From Chamaecrista fasciculata (taxonomy: Eukaryota; Streptophyta; Magnoliopsida; Fabales; Fabaceae), in NCBI GenBank assembly GCA_003254925.1, contig QANZ01000236.1, positions 45,423-109,422 on the forward strand: 64,000 bases of DNA, given 5' to 3'. Position numbers and translations under genes: made by a program. This document shows, piece by piece, positions 1 through 11,639 of this stretch. The notes below the pieces were generated by a model. That model did no database searches. It was not told the DNA's origin and saw only the letters and a program-made list of their open reading frames with translations. Position 1 is the first letter of the stretch. Every line of letters begins with the position of its first letter.

Positions 1-101
1 AAACCAATATAATAATAATATTCTAGTACTAAAAAATCACACACTACTTCACAATATATATATATATAATTAATGAAATATTGAAATGATGAAGCATATA
101 A

Positions 102-668
102 CTAATTACCATTTGTTGAAGAGAAATGGAAGGTATGATGGGTAGAGTGAGAAGAAGGAGAAGAAGAATCTTGATCTATATTCCTACTACCACTACCACT
201 ACTACCCTCTTTGCTCTTGTTACTCTTCTTCTTCTTATAAGGGATGCCTCTAGCCTTAGCTTGGCACTCCCTCACCTCTCTCAAGTACACCCTTATCGCC
301 CCGCTGGCGAAGGGGTTAGTTTCAGGTGTACCCCCGTTTTCCTCATAGGCAGCCCTGAGGCGGCCGATGAGCGCATCAAGGCTGCCCCAGGCTTGCCGGA
401 GAGGGCACGTGCAGGGTGCGGGGGGCTCGGCTTTGCCGTAGAACATGCAGCCGTCCATGTGGACCTTGGTCTTGCCGAACTGGTCGAGGTACCGGAGGAA
501 CTCGAGAACATGGTTCCAATTGCAGTCAGCCACGCTCACCGATGGCCTTTGGTTCTTCAAGTATTGGCCAAAAGTGTTCCAATCTCTTCTCTTTTGGGAC
601 TCATATCGGCTAAGTGTTGGTGTTGTTGATGAGCTCCATGATGATGATCCATCTTCTGTTGAGGACAT
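102..668 (-). CDS. ALOG-domain (LIGHT-SENSITIVE SHORT HYPOCOTYL-type) nuclear protein
   Basis: Plant ALOG/LSH family regulator, a small nuclear DNA-binding protein class that controls organ boundaries, meristem and light responses. The 188-residue product has a Ser-rich start, then the ALOG domain at about residues 20-146. The domain begins [17 protein letters not shown] and contains the zinc-ribbon insert (His70, Cys74, Cys86, Cys88) and the motif [17 protein letters not shown] basic KKKK cluster at 145-148 looks like a nuclear localisation signal, and the tail is rich in Ser and His. The frame stays open upstream to 911, but I chose the Met at 668: it opens with the usual Ser-rich LSH leader, while the upstream part reads like translated 5' UTR. 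Single coding exon, as is usual in the family. Family assignment is very secure; which LSH paralogue is not resolved. Confidence 0.95.
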   Translation of the reverse strand: MSSTEDGSSSWSSSTTPTLSRYESQKRRDWNTFGQYLKNQRPSVSVADCNWNHVLEFLRYLDQFGKTKVHMDGCMFYGKAEPPAPCTCPLRQAWGSLDALIGRLRAAYEENGGTPETNPFASGAIRVYLREVRECQAKARGIPYKKKKSNKSKEGSSGSGSRNIDQDSSSPSSHSTHHTFHFSSTNGN

Positions 669-1049
669 GGTGATTGATGAAATGAATGAATTGGTTGAAA
701 GATTATCGATCTCTTGGTTTAATTTCTCTCCTGTTTGATGCTCAAGATCTGATCTTTTGAAGTGGGTTGGGTTTGGTTTAGTTGTTTTTGGAAGGAAAAG
801 GGAGTGTGTGTTAGTATAGGACAAAGTAAGGTGAGAAAGTGAGAAATGGAGGTGAAAGGAATAGGAGAAGGTTAAGAGAGAGAGAGGGAATAATTTCACA
901 CTTAATTTCATTCACTAGTATAATACACTACTTACATCATTCATTGGGCTACTACCTGCTAATTTGTGTGATGAATATTGATTAGACATCTTATGGGGGC
1001 CATCCATCTTATTTTCTTCTTTCTTTCTTTTTTCTTTCTTTGTTGAATA
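669..1049. promoter_or_regulatory. 5' UTR and proximal upstream region of the ALOG gene
   Basis: Sequence upstream of the minus-strand ALOG gene. About 240 bases stay open in the same frame as the gene but are low-complexity and pyrimidine-rich on the coding strand, consistent with a leader. No individual element can be named with confidence. Confidence 0.4.
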
Positions 1050-1305
1050 AATTAATAATTTAGTCCAAAAATATTACTGAGCTAACAATTCGGTCCCTGA
1101 ACGATTAAAATATACAGTTTAGTCTCTGAAAGATCAAAACGGTATACTTATTAATTTTTTTATGTACAAAATAGTATACTATGTTTTAATCTTCCAGAGA
1201 CTAAATAGTATACCGTTTTGATCTTTCTGGGACAAAAAGTCTATTATAAACTTTTAAGGACTGTGTTGTCAGCTTAGTTATCTTTTAATGACTAAATTGT
1301 TAGTT
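1050..1305. repeat. Foldback repeat with inverted arms
   Basis: The left arm (near 1053-1110, 'taataatttagtcc' and 'ctaacaattcggtccc') matches the reverse complement of the right arm (near 1250-1305). An inner pair, 'gatcaaaacggtata' at about 1131-1147 and its inverse at about 1209-1224, makes the whole unit a hairpin. This is the form of a small non-autonomous DNA transposon. It belongs to the 'tttagtcc/ggtcc' repeats found many times in this window. Confidence 0.6.
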
Positions 1306-2690
1306 TACTCTTCTTTTTCTTTCCTATTGTAGTGGTGTTAATTAATTAACTTTTATATAGCTAGTATAGATTTCAATTACTGTTATCAACCAAGTCTTAT
1401 GAGAGATGATTACAGGTAAACTGGATTTAAACACGAACATGTATCAAAATTAATTTTATCATTAAATCTTACAAATTAAAGATTGAATTCTCAAATTCAA
1501 ATCTAATAAGCTTAGAGAAATTTTGAAATAAATTATTTTTTTAATTAATATTCAATTTTTTTATCAATTTCTTTATACAAACTATCGAAAATAAAAAATA
1601 AATAAAGATAAATGTATTATTAAATTATTTTAATATACATAAAATATTTAATATTTTATTTTTATAATTTAATATTTTAAATATCATGTTTTTATATAAA
1701 AATAAATATTATTACTATTATAAGTAGGGTATAGATGTATAGTACTTCCTTACTCAATTTTAGATCTATATTGAGATTAGACTTGGCTCGTAAAGATACA
1801 ATCTCAATATATTCATTATATATATATATATGAATATTATGATCATTCTTAATCATATCTAGTTAAAATATTAATTAATTTTTCCATTTTCTATTTTATT
1901 TTCGTCAAAATTGAATATTTATATATCATTGATGGTAGTGAGTAATATGACATTTTCACCAAGAAATATTACTGTTTGGGACAGTGGTAAGTGAATTGCA
2001 CCTTAGATTGAGGAACTTAAGTTCAAATTAGCTCTGCAGTAGTCGATATTATTGAAATGACTTTAACTATTCGCTTTTGATTTGAATGAGATAATTGGTC
2101 TTTGTCTTGACAATTATACAAATAGGTTGGAAAAAACTATGGTTATACAAAAAACAACATTGTCATTGTAAGTTTGATAGGGATAAATTATTAGACATGA
2201 AAAAACAAAATATTTTTTATGTTTGAAGATGAGATTCAAACTTCTCCCATTTGATTAAGGGACCAAATAAAGAAGGACCATTATACTACACTCTTGTGGT
2301 GCTAAATTGAGAGAGAGGATAGACATTTGTTGTTTAGCTGTACTACTTATTTTTTGCAAAAGAATATGTTTTCTTTATTTTGGTAAGAGATATTAATGGA
2401 GAAGATCCTATCCATTTCATTTTCAAACCATAATTATCGCCTTTTATGATCATTATAATTAGCTTATCTAAGACGAGATGCATAATTCAAATCACTAATT
2501 CCAATACCCACTACAACCTATATAGCTATACCTAGCTGACATATACTTTGAATATATTATCCTAATTACGAAAATAAGTGCATATGCATGTATGTACAAT
2601 TAACATACCCAAAAAGGGTTAGCTAGATATATAGCTAGTGTTTTGTAGTTTAAAAATCGGAAATAATTAGTGCCTTCTTCGTTCACTAAT
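1306..2690. other. AT-rich intergenic stretch
   Basis: No convincing coding region. A possible degenerate tRNA-derived SINE lies near 1975-2100 (an 'acagtggtaagtg' A-box-like string followed by a weak B-box-like string), but no target duplication was recognised. Confidence 0.3.
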
Positions 2691-2691
2691 T

Positions 2692-2692
<1 letters not shown>

Positions 2693-2772
<80 letters not shown>
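2693..2772. repeat. Compound microsatellite (CT)n(AT)n
   Basis: An uninterrupted run of CT dinucleotides passes directly into AT dinucleotides. It is a simple-sequence repeat with no coding signal. Confidence 0.95.
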
Positions 2773-3934
2773 TTATATTTAAGATTTCAATGGTAAATGC
2801 GTTTAATCAATGTGAGAAGACTATTATTTTTAATCCAATATATATTTAATAAAGATCGTTCGAGAATCTCACTGACTATTTCTCCTTTCCTCTATGGCTG
2901 TTTAATCAGTAGTGCAATTATTGTGCAAAAGCCACCAAAAGGGCCTCAAATAGGTTCAAAACAGCCAAAAGAAAACAAGAGATAAATTTAAAATAAATAT
3001 GTAAATTCAATTAAACTTTGATTCAAATAAAAAAGTAAATAAGTGACCTACTGAAATCAAAATATTTTTTCATGCCCAATGAAAATTAATAGAAATTTAA
3101 AAATAACTTATTAACTAATATTTTGGGATGATCAAAATACTCATATTCAATAGAGACTCGCAAATTTTATCTTATGAGTTTAAGTACTGATCTGAGTCCA
3201 ACTTCAACGAGTTCAGACTCGAATATAGTGGTACCCTACATCTAATATTAAATATGTATATATATATAATAATAATAATTTAAAACTTTATGTATTGAGA
3301 AAATATTTATTTGTATGAATAAAATATTAATTAGTTCATACATATTGAAGTACTGATATATTTTTATTTATGTTTATTTTTTTTTATTTTAGTTGTTATA
3401 AATATAAAAAATTATTGAAAATAAATTTTATATTAATAAAAATATAATTTATTTTATAATTTCTCTAAATCCGAGTCTGGATTATAAAGTTTAGAGTTTA
3501 GACTATTCGGCGTGTTCAAATATAAGGAATGATTGTAACACTCACTCATATCTAAGTTTAAATCTAGATATCATAATACTCTGCTCATAACTATCCTACT
3601 GATATCTTCACATTATACAGTAGAAAATAAATTCACAGTCTGTTATATATGTTAGTAAATTAACTTCTTGTGAACTGAATCAATTATAGCTATCGACCTG
3701 TACAACCTTTGAATTGGACAAAATATATAGAATCTCTACTACTGTTGATATTTTTTCTTGAGGCGTCGGTTTATGTGGAGATACATAATTCATATGTACA
3801 TACATATATAGATATATAGATGTGAACGAAATCTACTGTTTGACATTTTGGATGAAGCTCTTACCACTGTCCTTGTCAATTTGACATCATTGGAATATGC
3901 ACGTTACAATTTATATAATTATATATATAGGAAA
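2773..3934. other. Intergenic region without recognised genes
   Basis: AT-rich sequence with only short chance reading frames. No transposon termini, RNA gene or domain was recognised. Confidence 0.3.
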
Positions 3935-4782
3935 AACACTGTTTTGGTCCTAATGTTTATCTTAAATTCTAGTTTGGTCCATAATTAATATTTTTTGTTC
4001 CATTTGGGTCCTTGATGTTTCCTAAAAGTTTTGTTTTGGTCCTTTAACTATTGAATATGACAATATCTCTCTTGTTTCAACTCCAAATTAATACGATGAA
4101 ATCAGAGCTATAAATTATATTTGATGAGTCCTTTCTTTATCCAGTTGAGTCCGTCAGTAAACAAGATCAAATTGAACTTGAAATCGAGTTTGAAAGTAGA
4201 CTGCTCATTTCATAAAATTGGTCATATCTCTCGTTTTAAATTCGAATGTGACAAAATTGAAAATACGAGTTACTCTTGACGAATTCTTTTTTTTTTCTAG
4301 TTGAGACCGTTAACAATAAGGTTAAATAGAGTACTCTGAAAGTTGATATTGATGTTTTGATCAAACTCACTTTAGGTGTACTATTTGATTTTATTAACCA
4401 ATAACTCCAATTGGATAGAGAAAGAAGTAAGAACCCATCAAAAGTAACTTAAAGCCCTGATTTCGTTGTTTTCGAACTTGAAACGAGATATAATGAAATT
4501 CGTGAAATAAGTGGGCAATTTTTTAGCCCCATTTCATACTTAATTTGACCTCATGTGCTGATATAACTCCAACTGCTGGGCAAAGAAAGAATTCATCAAA
4601 TTAACCCACAACTCTAATTTTATCACATTTATCATATTTGAAACGATAAAGATATAACCACATTCAATAGTTAATGACTAATTGTGAAATTCGCTAAGGA
4701 CCAAAATGAAACTATTAGAAAACATTAAGACTTAAAATGGAATAACAAATATTAAGGACCAAAATAGAATTTTAACCTGTAT
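3935..4782. repeat. Dispersed 'ggtcc...ggacc' repeat, long form (family A)
   Basis: It begins with 'ttttggtcctaatg' and ends with the loosely inverted 'aaggaccaaaatag'. The interior has the 'atatctctcgtttcaa' and 'gttgagtccgtcagtaaac' type motifs that recur at about 21.4-21.9, 37.3-37.6, 44.9-45.1, 49.7-49.9, 52.3-52.6, 53.9-54.2 and 56.8-56.9 kb. Probably a non-autonomous DNA transposon, although no transposase is visible. Confidence 0.6.
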
Positions 4783-5046
4783 ATATTTCTGGTAAAAAAG
4801 AACATACTATTTATATTATATACAATACGTTGTGTCGACCCATGAAACCTTATATTAATATGTACCTAAAGGTTTCTTCGGTGCATCTATCTCTGCAAGA
4901 TGGCATGCATGGCACAAAATACATGGCCGTACCTGTACTTCCTTTGGCATCTTTCCCCCCATTAATTAACTTAACTTTCTGTAGATATTCTTTATGCATA
5001 CTGCTTTTATGGTTTTATCACACACACATATATATATATATATATA

Positions 5047-6005
5047 TGATGAACTAGGTTCTGGTCGGGGGTCATTACCTGGTTCAGATGAAGCAACTCT
5101 GGGTTCAAGGTTACCTGCAAGACAATGAACACACAGGGTGACCCTGCGATTCACCTCTGATGCTTAAGTTAGTAAGGGTTTGTGAGCTCGATAATCTCAA
5201 TTGACTGAGTAGAGAGCGTACCTTTTTCCAGTGTGAAGGGTTAACCTTTTATACTGGCTGAGGGCAATCTGTTGTGATCTTGCCATAAATGCCTAGATAC
5301 TTGATTGTGATCCTGGCCGATCTGATTGTGATCCTTAGCTCCCACGAAATTTCCTTTTCTGTGAAAGGTGCCTTGATGACCAAGGCGTTATAAAAGGGAA
5401 GGATCTCTGATTAACCTGTCTTGATTGACAGCGGATCTTGCGCGATCCTTGATTGGTTCCTGATTGATTCAGGGAATGTTTCCTTATTTGTTGGTGCGTG
5501 GACGCCCATATTCCCCATGACTGTGGGCGTCCTTGACTGAGCGAGAATGTACGGCGTTCATGCCTATGTGACCCATCCGGTGGGCTTGTGGCCTGCTGGA
5601 CCAAGGGCATGTTGTGCCATTTGGGCCTCTCGATTATTGGGCCTATTATCACTAGTCCCAACAAAAGAAGTGAAGCTCTGTCCCCATCAGTGGAGTCCCC
5701 TTCGAGGGCGTTCTCGACACTGCTGCAACCCTATGGGCGTCGTCGTCGTAGACGCCGCGGGTTCTCTCAGCAACTTTGGGCGTTTGCGTTCTGGCTAGAG
5801 ATGGCGTTTTTGTCAACAAACCTTTGTCCTTCCAACTTTTTCCTGTTGACGTCATGTGTCACGCTTTCTGCTGCATGTTTGTGGGGCGTGGCCACGTGTC
5901 ACGTAGTTATTGGCTCCAGTCCGTAATGATGGTAAAGGAGGGAATCGAGGGTGGTGCATTTATGGCCACTTTGCGGTTACCGATACCCACAAACCAAAAC
6001 CGCCA
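5047..6005 (-). mobile_element. Probable LTR of a minus-strand Tat/Ogre-type Ty3-gypsy element
   Basis: Read on the minus strand, this block has a TATA box (TATAAAAGG at 5245-5253), a leader-like stretch with CTTGCAGGT-type strings, and a possible CA terminus at 5047. A purine-rich tract on the minus strand (6010-6024) lies just before a possible TG start near 6005, as expected for a polypurine tract next to a 3' LTR. Both boundaries are inferred, because no second LTR is present for comparison. It is less AT-rich than the flanks. The antisense reading frame next to it supports the Tat-lineage reading. Confidence 0.45.
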
Positions 6006-6283
6006 TTTTGCTCTTTCTTTCTCCATTTGAAATCAAGCATTTCTCTCTCCGTCACAAATTCTCTCTTCCTCCTCCATCTTTTGGGCTGCTATTCGCCAGA
6101 ATTCCCTGCTACTTCCGCCGCCAGCATTTATAGCTGCTAGCTTTGGTAAGTGTCCTGAACTAGATTCTTCATTTTGAGAGTGGTTTCTGGGTTTTTGCTT
6201 TGAGTTTTACTCATTGTGTTCTTCGCGTTCTTCGCAGTGTTCATCACCATTATCCTTCGAGGACTTCGCTTCAATCTGCCAGA

Positions 6284-9027
6284 ATGTCTGACTTCGATGA
6301 ATGTAAGTTTTCTAAACTTTCTCCTTCATCTTCTTCATCTTCTTCCTCGTGTGAGTTTTGGTCTGAGTTTGGTGATCAACCGCAACCGCTGAAGATCATT
6401 TTTCCAAACGACCCATTTTTCCCTGAGGGTGTTTCCCCCCTTTTTGCTGGTGATTGGAGCAAAATCCTACATCAACTGGGTTTTTAATGTCGTGTTTCCT
6501 CAGCTGCTGGTGTTGGGACAAAGGCATCCGCGTCGACAGTGCCTGGGCCATCTGCTCCTTCCGTGTCAACGCCACCTGGGCCTTCTCCCTCTCCTATGGA
6601 TAGGAGGAATGGAGATGCGGGGGCGTCCTCTTCGAGAACGCCACAAGAAGTCGACCAAATTCCTGAGGATCTTTTGTCGTCGACGCCTTCGGAGACTCGT
6701 GAGGCGTTATCTCCATTGCCTGAGAGGGTTTCTGAGGGTGAGGCGTCCTCAGGCCACGAAGGGTTTGGAGGTGCTCAAGTGCCTATATGGACATCCATCG
6801 GTGATGACCAACCTCAACAAGTGATTTACGAGAACGAGGTCGATTTTATCCTTTATCCCGACTGGTTTTTATGCCTTAGCCACAAGTTGGGGAATGTCCC
6901 ATGGCTCGAGGAGGAGCCCACACCTTGTGGCGCTGAAAGGAGTGAGGTCATGCGTGATGCACGTCCCGTGGTTGATTGGGTCGTCAGAGATTGGAGGAGG
7001 ACGTCCAGAAACCACATACTAAAGAGACTGACTCAAGGGTAGAACAATATCGCATGTACAACTTTGGAGTAGACAAGCTTAAGGAGCTTAACAAGAGTTT
7101 GATCAAGTCCTCGCGGCGTCGACGCCATGCGGGGTGCCGGATCTCGACTTTGAGTCACTTGGGTGAAGCGCCTGATCTGTACTACACTGATGGGAGGGGC
7201 TTCCTCATAGGCGAAGATGTTCTTAAGGGATGTGACACAGAGATGTCGTTCCATCCTGCTAAAATGGACTTGCTTTCCATCCTGAATACTTGTCCTGTTC
7301 AAGTGAGTGCCAACGGGTGGCGGATTCTACTTGCTTTCGTTGCAAAATGCCAGAGAGACGGCGTTGTCACCACGGCACGCTTGTTCCTAAACTTTTTCTA
7401 TGCCCGCTGGGTTGATAAATGCTTCATTTCCTTCTACCGGCGCCCTGGGCGCCCTAACAATCTCGATCATGCCATCAGCAATCCTCACGAGTGGCAAAAG
7501 AAGTTTGTCTTTATCAGAGAGTCAGGCCTGAACGCCCTTTCTGGGTTCGCGCGTCGGATGAGCGCGCCATGTTTCCCTTGTCATGGAGGAGGCCGCGGAT
7601 CGGGCCGTTTGAGTGTAATTGGTGGGATCTCACTGTCGAGGAACGTTTGGCGGCCTTGCGGTTGGTCACCATGGACCTTTTGTATCCCAAATGTTGTATG
7701 TGTTTTATGCTTTCCTTTGTGTATGTGCATCGTAATCTTTGTTGATTTTTTCTAAGTATTGCTTTGTTTGGCCTGTAGTGGATGAGGCTTCCCTGGCCGA
7801 TGTCATCGGGAGCAAGCGCTCTCGCCAGGAGAAAGGTAAGGAGAAGGCGGTGGAGTCTTCCAAGAAAAAGAAGCCTGCCTCTATTCCCGTGAAACCTGGG
7901 AAGCTATCTATTCGCGATCCTACCGATGCCCCGAGATCCTCGACTCCATCTGGCGGTTATGGAAAAGAATCTGCTCCTCCCTCGTCGAAAGGGGGCAAGG
8001 CGTCGTCACGGAAACGTGCGCGCTCAGCTGTTGAGACTCCGCTCATTCGGGCTGTTCCAGAGGCTGGACAATTTGATGCTCTGGCGGTTTTCGCCAATTG
8101 CCTTTATGAGGCCGTTGCGGTAAAGAGAGATGATCTGGCCAGGGCGTCTACGTAGAACACCTAGGATCCCTCGGAAGAGACCACCCAATTTCTGCTTGCG
8201 GCTGTGCTGCGAGTTCTGGCTAACAGAATATCCAGAATAGATCTTATTTCTGAGAGGGACGACGCTCGAGAGGACGCCAAAAATCTGCGTCGCGTAACGG
8301 AGGAGGCCACAGAAGAGCTGAATATGACCAAGGCATCCCGGGACTCTCTGAAGATCGGATATGACCGAAGGGGTAAACTGCTGCAAGAGGCCACTGACCT
8401 AATCAGTGGTCTGAACGATAAAGTTGCTAGCCTCGAAGCCGAGGTGCAAACTCGCAAGGAGCGCCATGCAGCCCTCAAGGAGTTGGCCATGAGGAAAATC
8501 AAGTGGAAGGGCTCTCAGTACAACTACATTGGCTTCAAGAACGCCATTAGCCAGTTGAGATTACGCAACCCCAACTTGGATATTTCGGGGATCTGCCCGA
8601 ACAAGATAGCCGATGGCAGGATGATTCGTGACCCTATTGATTCCGATTCTGCATTTCAGATCCCCAAAATGCCCAAGAACTATGACTTAGAGGGATATAA
8701 GTCAGGGGTGATGAGAATTTTCCCTGGTTCGCTGATTATGAGGTTCCTCTTCCAGGTCAGGACGCCTCGGGGCTAGAGGGCGCTGATGTTGAGATTGTCC
8801 GTGTTGCTGAGGACAAAACCGTGGCCGCCGAAGGTTACAACGCCGAAGACAAGAACGCAGATGGAGATTTGGGCGCTGACGCCGATGAGGTCGTGAAAGC
8901 TGATGCCCAGACTGGTGCTAGGAGCGATGAAGGCCTCACAGAGCCTGAGGGCATTGACGGCAAGGGCGCTGATGGCGAGGACATCACCATGGCTCATATC
9001 GTGGAGGATACTCCTGTTGATGCTTAG
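6284..9027 (+). pseudogene. Decayed retrotransposon antisense ORF ('putative gypsy type transposon' domain)
   Basis: Reads in pieces as a plant transposon-associated protein. There is a Ser-rich start (MSDFDECKF at 6284), a Pro/Ser-rich linker, then the 'putative gypsy type transposon' type core at about 7040-7690 (including SANGWRILLAFVAKCQRDG and FISFYRRPGRPNN). An intron probably follows at about 7692-7778. After it come a Lys/Ser-rich segment, a coiled coil (about 8230-8480) and an acidic Gly/Ala/Asp tail ending at 9027. The frame is broken by a stop at 6485-6487, frameshifts near 7030, 7540 and 8707, and a TAG at 8153-8155, so it is non-functional. Proteins of this type are known as antisense ORFs in Tat-lineage LTR elements; that would place the missing gag-pol on the minus strand above 9.4 kb. 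The domain match is from memory of the family pattern. Confidence 0.65.
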
Positions 9028-9431
9028 GCCTGCGTGCCTATGTTTATTTTGTCGTTGGGCCTGCGTGCCCTTATTATGTTGGATTTGTTGTGTCTTTCAT
9101 GCCACTTTTACTTGATATGGTGTGGCCTTTGAGCCACTTTTTGGATATTTGGGCGGTGACGCCCTTTAAATTTACGTTGTTAGTTTAGCCATCTTTGCTT
9201 ATAGCGCTTTATGCCTTGCTTTGCACGCCATGCTTGACTTGCGTTTTCCATGCTTTGATTCAATTATTGTATTGTTTGGACGTTAAAGTGCTACCTCGCG
9301 ATGGGCACGCTTTGAGCGTTTGTGTATCATACGCTAAGTTTTTGACTAGTCATCCAAGGGAGGGACGGTCCGCATGGTTAGTGAGTGCCATACTCACAAG
9401 GCTCCTTCGAGGGCCTTTTTGTTGCTGTTCC

Positions 9432-9697
9432 TGTTGGGAATCCTAGGCGCCTAAGGCAGCGGAAGCAAAAAATTAAAATAAAAAATAACGCCTAGGTCCT
9501 ATGATTCCCGAACGGATCCGCTAGTAGAATTTAAAACTTTTGGTTAGTGTTATACCTCAGAGTTTCAAACTGATAGTTGTACGGGGGGAGTTCCACGGAT
9601 CCACTCCCAGAGTTCTCCCTCTGCCAGTAATCCACACGAACAGTTTCTTTGATCACCGAGGTGCTAGCCTCCAAATTCTTTTCTCAAAAGAATTTCN
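9432..9697 (+). mobile_element. LTR fragment, probably Ty1-copia type
   Basis: It starts abruptly with TGTTGGGAATCC followed by a 'gcagcggaagc' string, a common opening of copia LTRs in plants. It abuts the older retroelement and stops at an ambiguous base (9697). No internal coding region or second LTR is seen. Confidence 0.4.
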
Positions 9698-9699
9698 AG

Positions 9700-11300
9700 T
9701 AATTAGGGTATCTTCGAGTTTTGTTCCGTTAATTTTCAATGGTATGTGGTTTAGTAAAAAAGTGAATTTTAGTTATCAAACTATGGGGTAAGTTTCATTT
9801 TAGTCCTAAAACTAGTTTTTGTTCCATTTTAACTTTTAAACTTTCACATTTGTTCCATTTTAACTTTTAAACTTTCACATTTGTTCCATTTTGATCCTAA
9901 ACCAGTTAAGATGAAGCATTTATCTCTTGTATATGTAATAAAAAAAAAAGTAAATTCTGTGGTTAAATTGTAAAGATAGTACAGGACTGCAAGTGTAAGT
10001 GATTTTAAATAGTAAATGAGAGAAAATGGAATATGGAATATGGAATATATATATATATATATATATATAGTAAGGATAAAGCAGAAAGAGTTAAAACTTA
10101 GAAGAAAATGAAATGTGTGAGACATAAAGAAAGAAGAATGATAGTAGGAATGCAATCCCATCTGTATTCCTTGATGGGAAACAAAAATATCAAATTAAAG
10201 AGATTCTCTTTGAGAATCATATGAGCCACAGGCACTCACTGACTCACAGATTGCAGATTGCAGAATGTAAATTGTAGAAGCAACAAAGGGACCACTTAAA
10301 GCACAAGCTTTTAAGAACTCCAATCTCAAGTCTATTTCTCTTTCAATTTTTTATATATTGAAAATTGAATCAAATAGAGAGGGGAAGATGTTTGTGAGCT
10401 CTCATGAACTTGACCTCTCCATAACAAAATTCAATTTGATATAATGAGCTTGGATAATAGTAGTATTAGGATTAATTAGTGACTGAGAAGTTCTTGTATT
10501 GTACCCATCTTTTAAAGTGAACAGAGATTAAGTTTAGCTGAAGGGATTAGTCTCTTACAATATTATAAATTCAAGTTTAAATCTTTGTTAGAAGAGATAT
10601 CTACTTTTAGTGTTTGATAGTATCTCAAATAGAATTTTCTCCAACAAAAAATGTTTGACTTCACACAATTAGCACTAGAAAAAAAAAGAAGAAAGAAAGA
10701 AAGAACAGGGAGAGAATTCAAGAAATGAAGCAAAATAGTGCAAGATATATAGAGTTTAGAATAATACATGAATCCGCACATACATACATACATATGATGG
10801 AGAGAACCTATGTATGTTGTAATTTATATAGGTGTGTGAGAATATTGTTAATTCTTGGTATGTAATACAGAGATAGTAATGTTGGTTGGGGTTTGCATTT
10901 GTACCATATTTCATCAAGTGTTGCTGTCGATGCATTTATGATCAACTTTAGTGGTTGCAAGTCATGAACCTCCATTTTCCAGTTATGCCTATATATTATG
11001 CATTCTAGGTGCCTCCTTTTGTGGCTATACCATCTCCCTTAAGGGACAAGTTGTAGTAATAATAAAGCACCATATTGTCAAAAAGGAGCCACTTTGTTAT
11101 TCTCACACTATTTCTCATTTATTGGTACTTCCTACAAGTTTAGTAAAGCTAAGTTTTTGCTTTGCTTTGTTCATAATTGAATCATACCTATAGCTAGCTA
11201 GCTAGCTAACCTATGTACCAACCTACCTAGTTCCACTTCATATCTATCTATAAAGCTCCTTCAATATTTGCTCAAGTAGTCTTAACTTACACTTCCACTC
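9700..11300. other. Intergenic region with short repeats upstream of the miR319-type hairpin
   Basis: Contains a 'ggtcctaaa' repeat remnant (about 9765-9905) with a nearly perfect tandem duplication of about 31 bases, and a TA microsatellite at about 10046-10068. No protein gene is supported. Part may belong to the promoter of the downstream miRNA transcript. Confidence 0.35.
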
Positions 11301-11304
11301 CCAC

Positions 11305-11307
<3 letters not shown>

Positions 11308-11336
<29 letters not shown>

Positions 11337-11383
11337 CTTCTTCTTCTTCTTCTTCTTCTTCTTCTTCTTCTTCTTCTTCTTCT
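11308..11383. repeat. (TTC)n microsatellite
   Basis: About 25 uninterrupted TTC units directly upstream of the miRNA hairpin. If transcribed, it would lie in the primary transcript's 5' portion. Confidence 0.95.
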
Positions 11384-11404
11384 CTGATTCTTAAAATTGT
11401 GGAA

Positions 11405-11515
11405 GTTGCAGAAATGGGAGTTCCTTGCAGCCCAAAACAGTGAGCTATATAATATAATACCTCACAACTTCTTGCTGTGTGGTTTTGGACTGAAGGGAGC
11501 TCCTAGTTCTTCATT
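11405..11515 (+). ncRNA. MIR319: miR319-type microRNA precursor hairpin
   Basis: The 3' arm carries TTGGACTGAAGGGAGCTCCT at 11485-11504, identical over its first 19 bases to plant miR319, which silences TCP transcription factors in leaf and flower development. The 5' arm (about 11416-11437, 'ggagttccttgcagccc') pairs with it almost throughout, with few mismatches and G-U pairs. The pairing continues with CCAAAACAG against CTGTGTGGTTTTGG, closing on an AU-rich loop. Well-known MIR319 loci have a longer foldback, so this short form is worth noting. Expression is not shown by sequence. Target class is from established knowledge of the family. Confidence 0.85.
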
Positions 11516-11639
11516 TTCCCCACCTTCTTTCTCTCTCTCTCTCTCCTCAAAAAATCATTCAGCTTTCAGCAACATATGTGATATATCTGTAAGTTTTGGT
11601 TTACTTATATATGTAGACACAAATATTAGGTAGAATTAA

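Noticed and set aside
126-738. Plus-strand reading frames across the ALOG gene
   Set aside because: They are mirror frames of the well-supported minus-strand ALOG coding region and have no recognisable domain.
669-911. N-terminal extension of the ALOG protein to the Met at 911
   Set aside because: The extra residues look like a translated leader; the Ser-rich start at 668 fits the family better.
4830-5154. Short frames around the TA repeat at 5.0 kb
   Set aside because: Depend on dinucleotide repeats and LTR-like sequence.
11397-11633. 78-codon frame over the miRNA hairpin
   Set aside because: The hairpin explains the sequence; no protein similarity.
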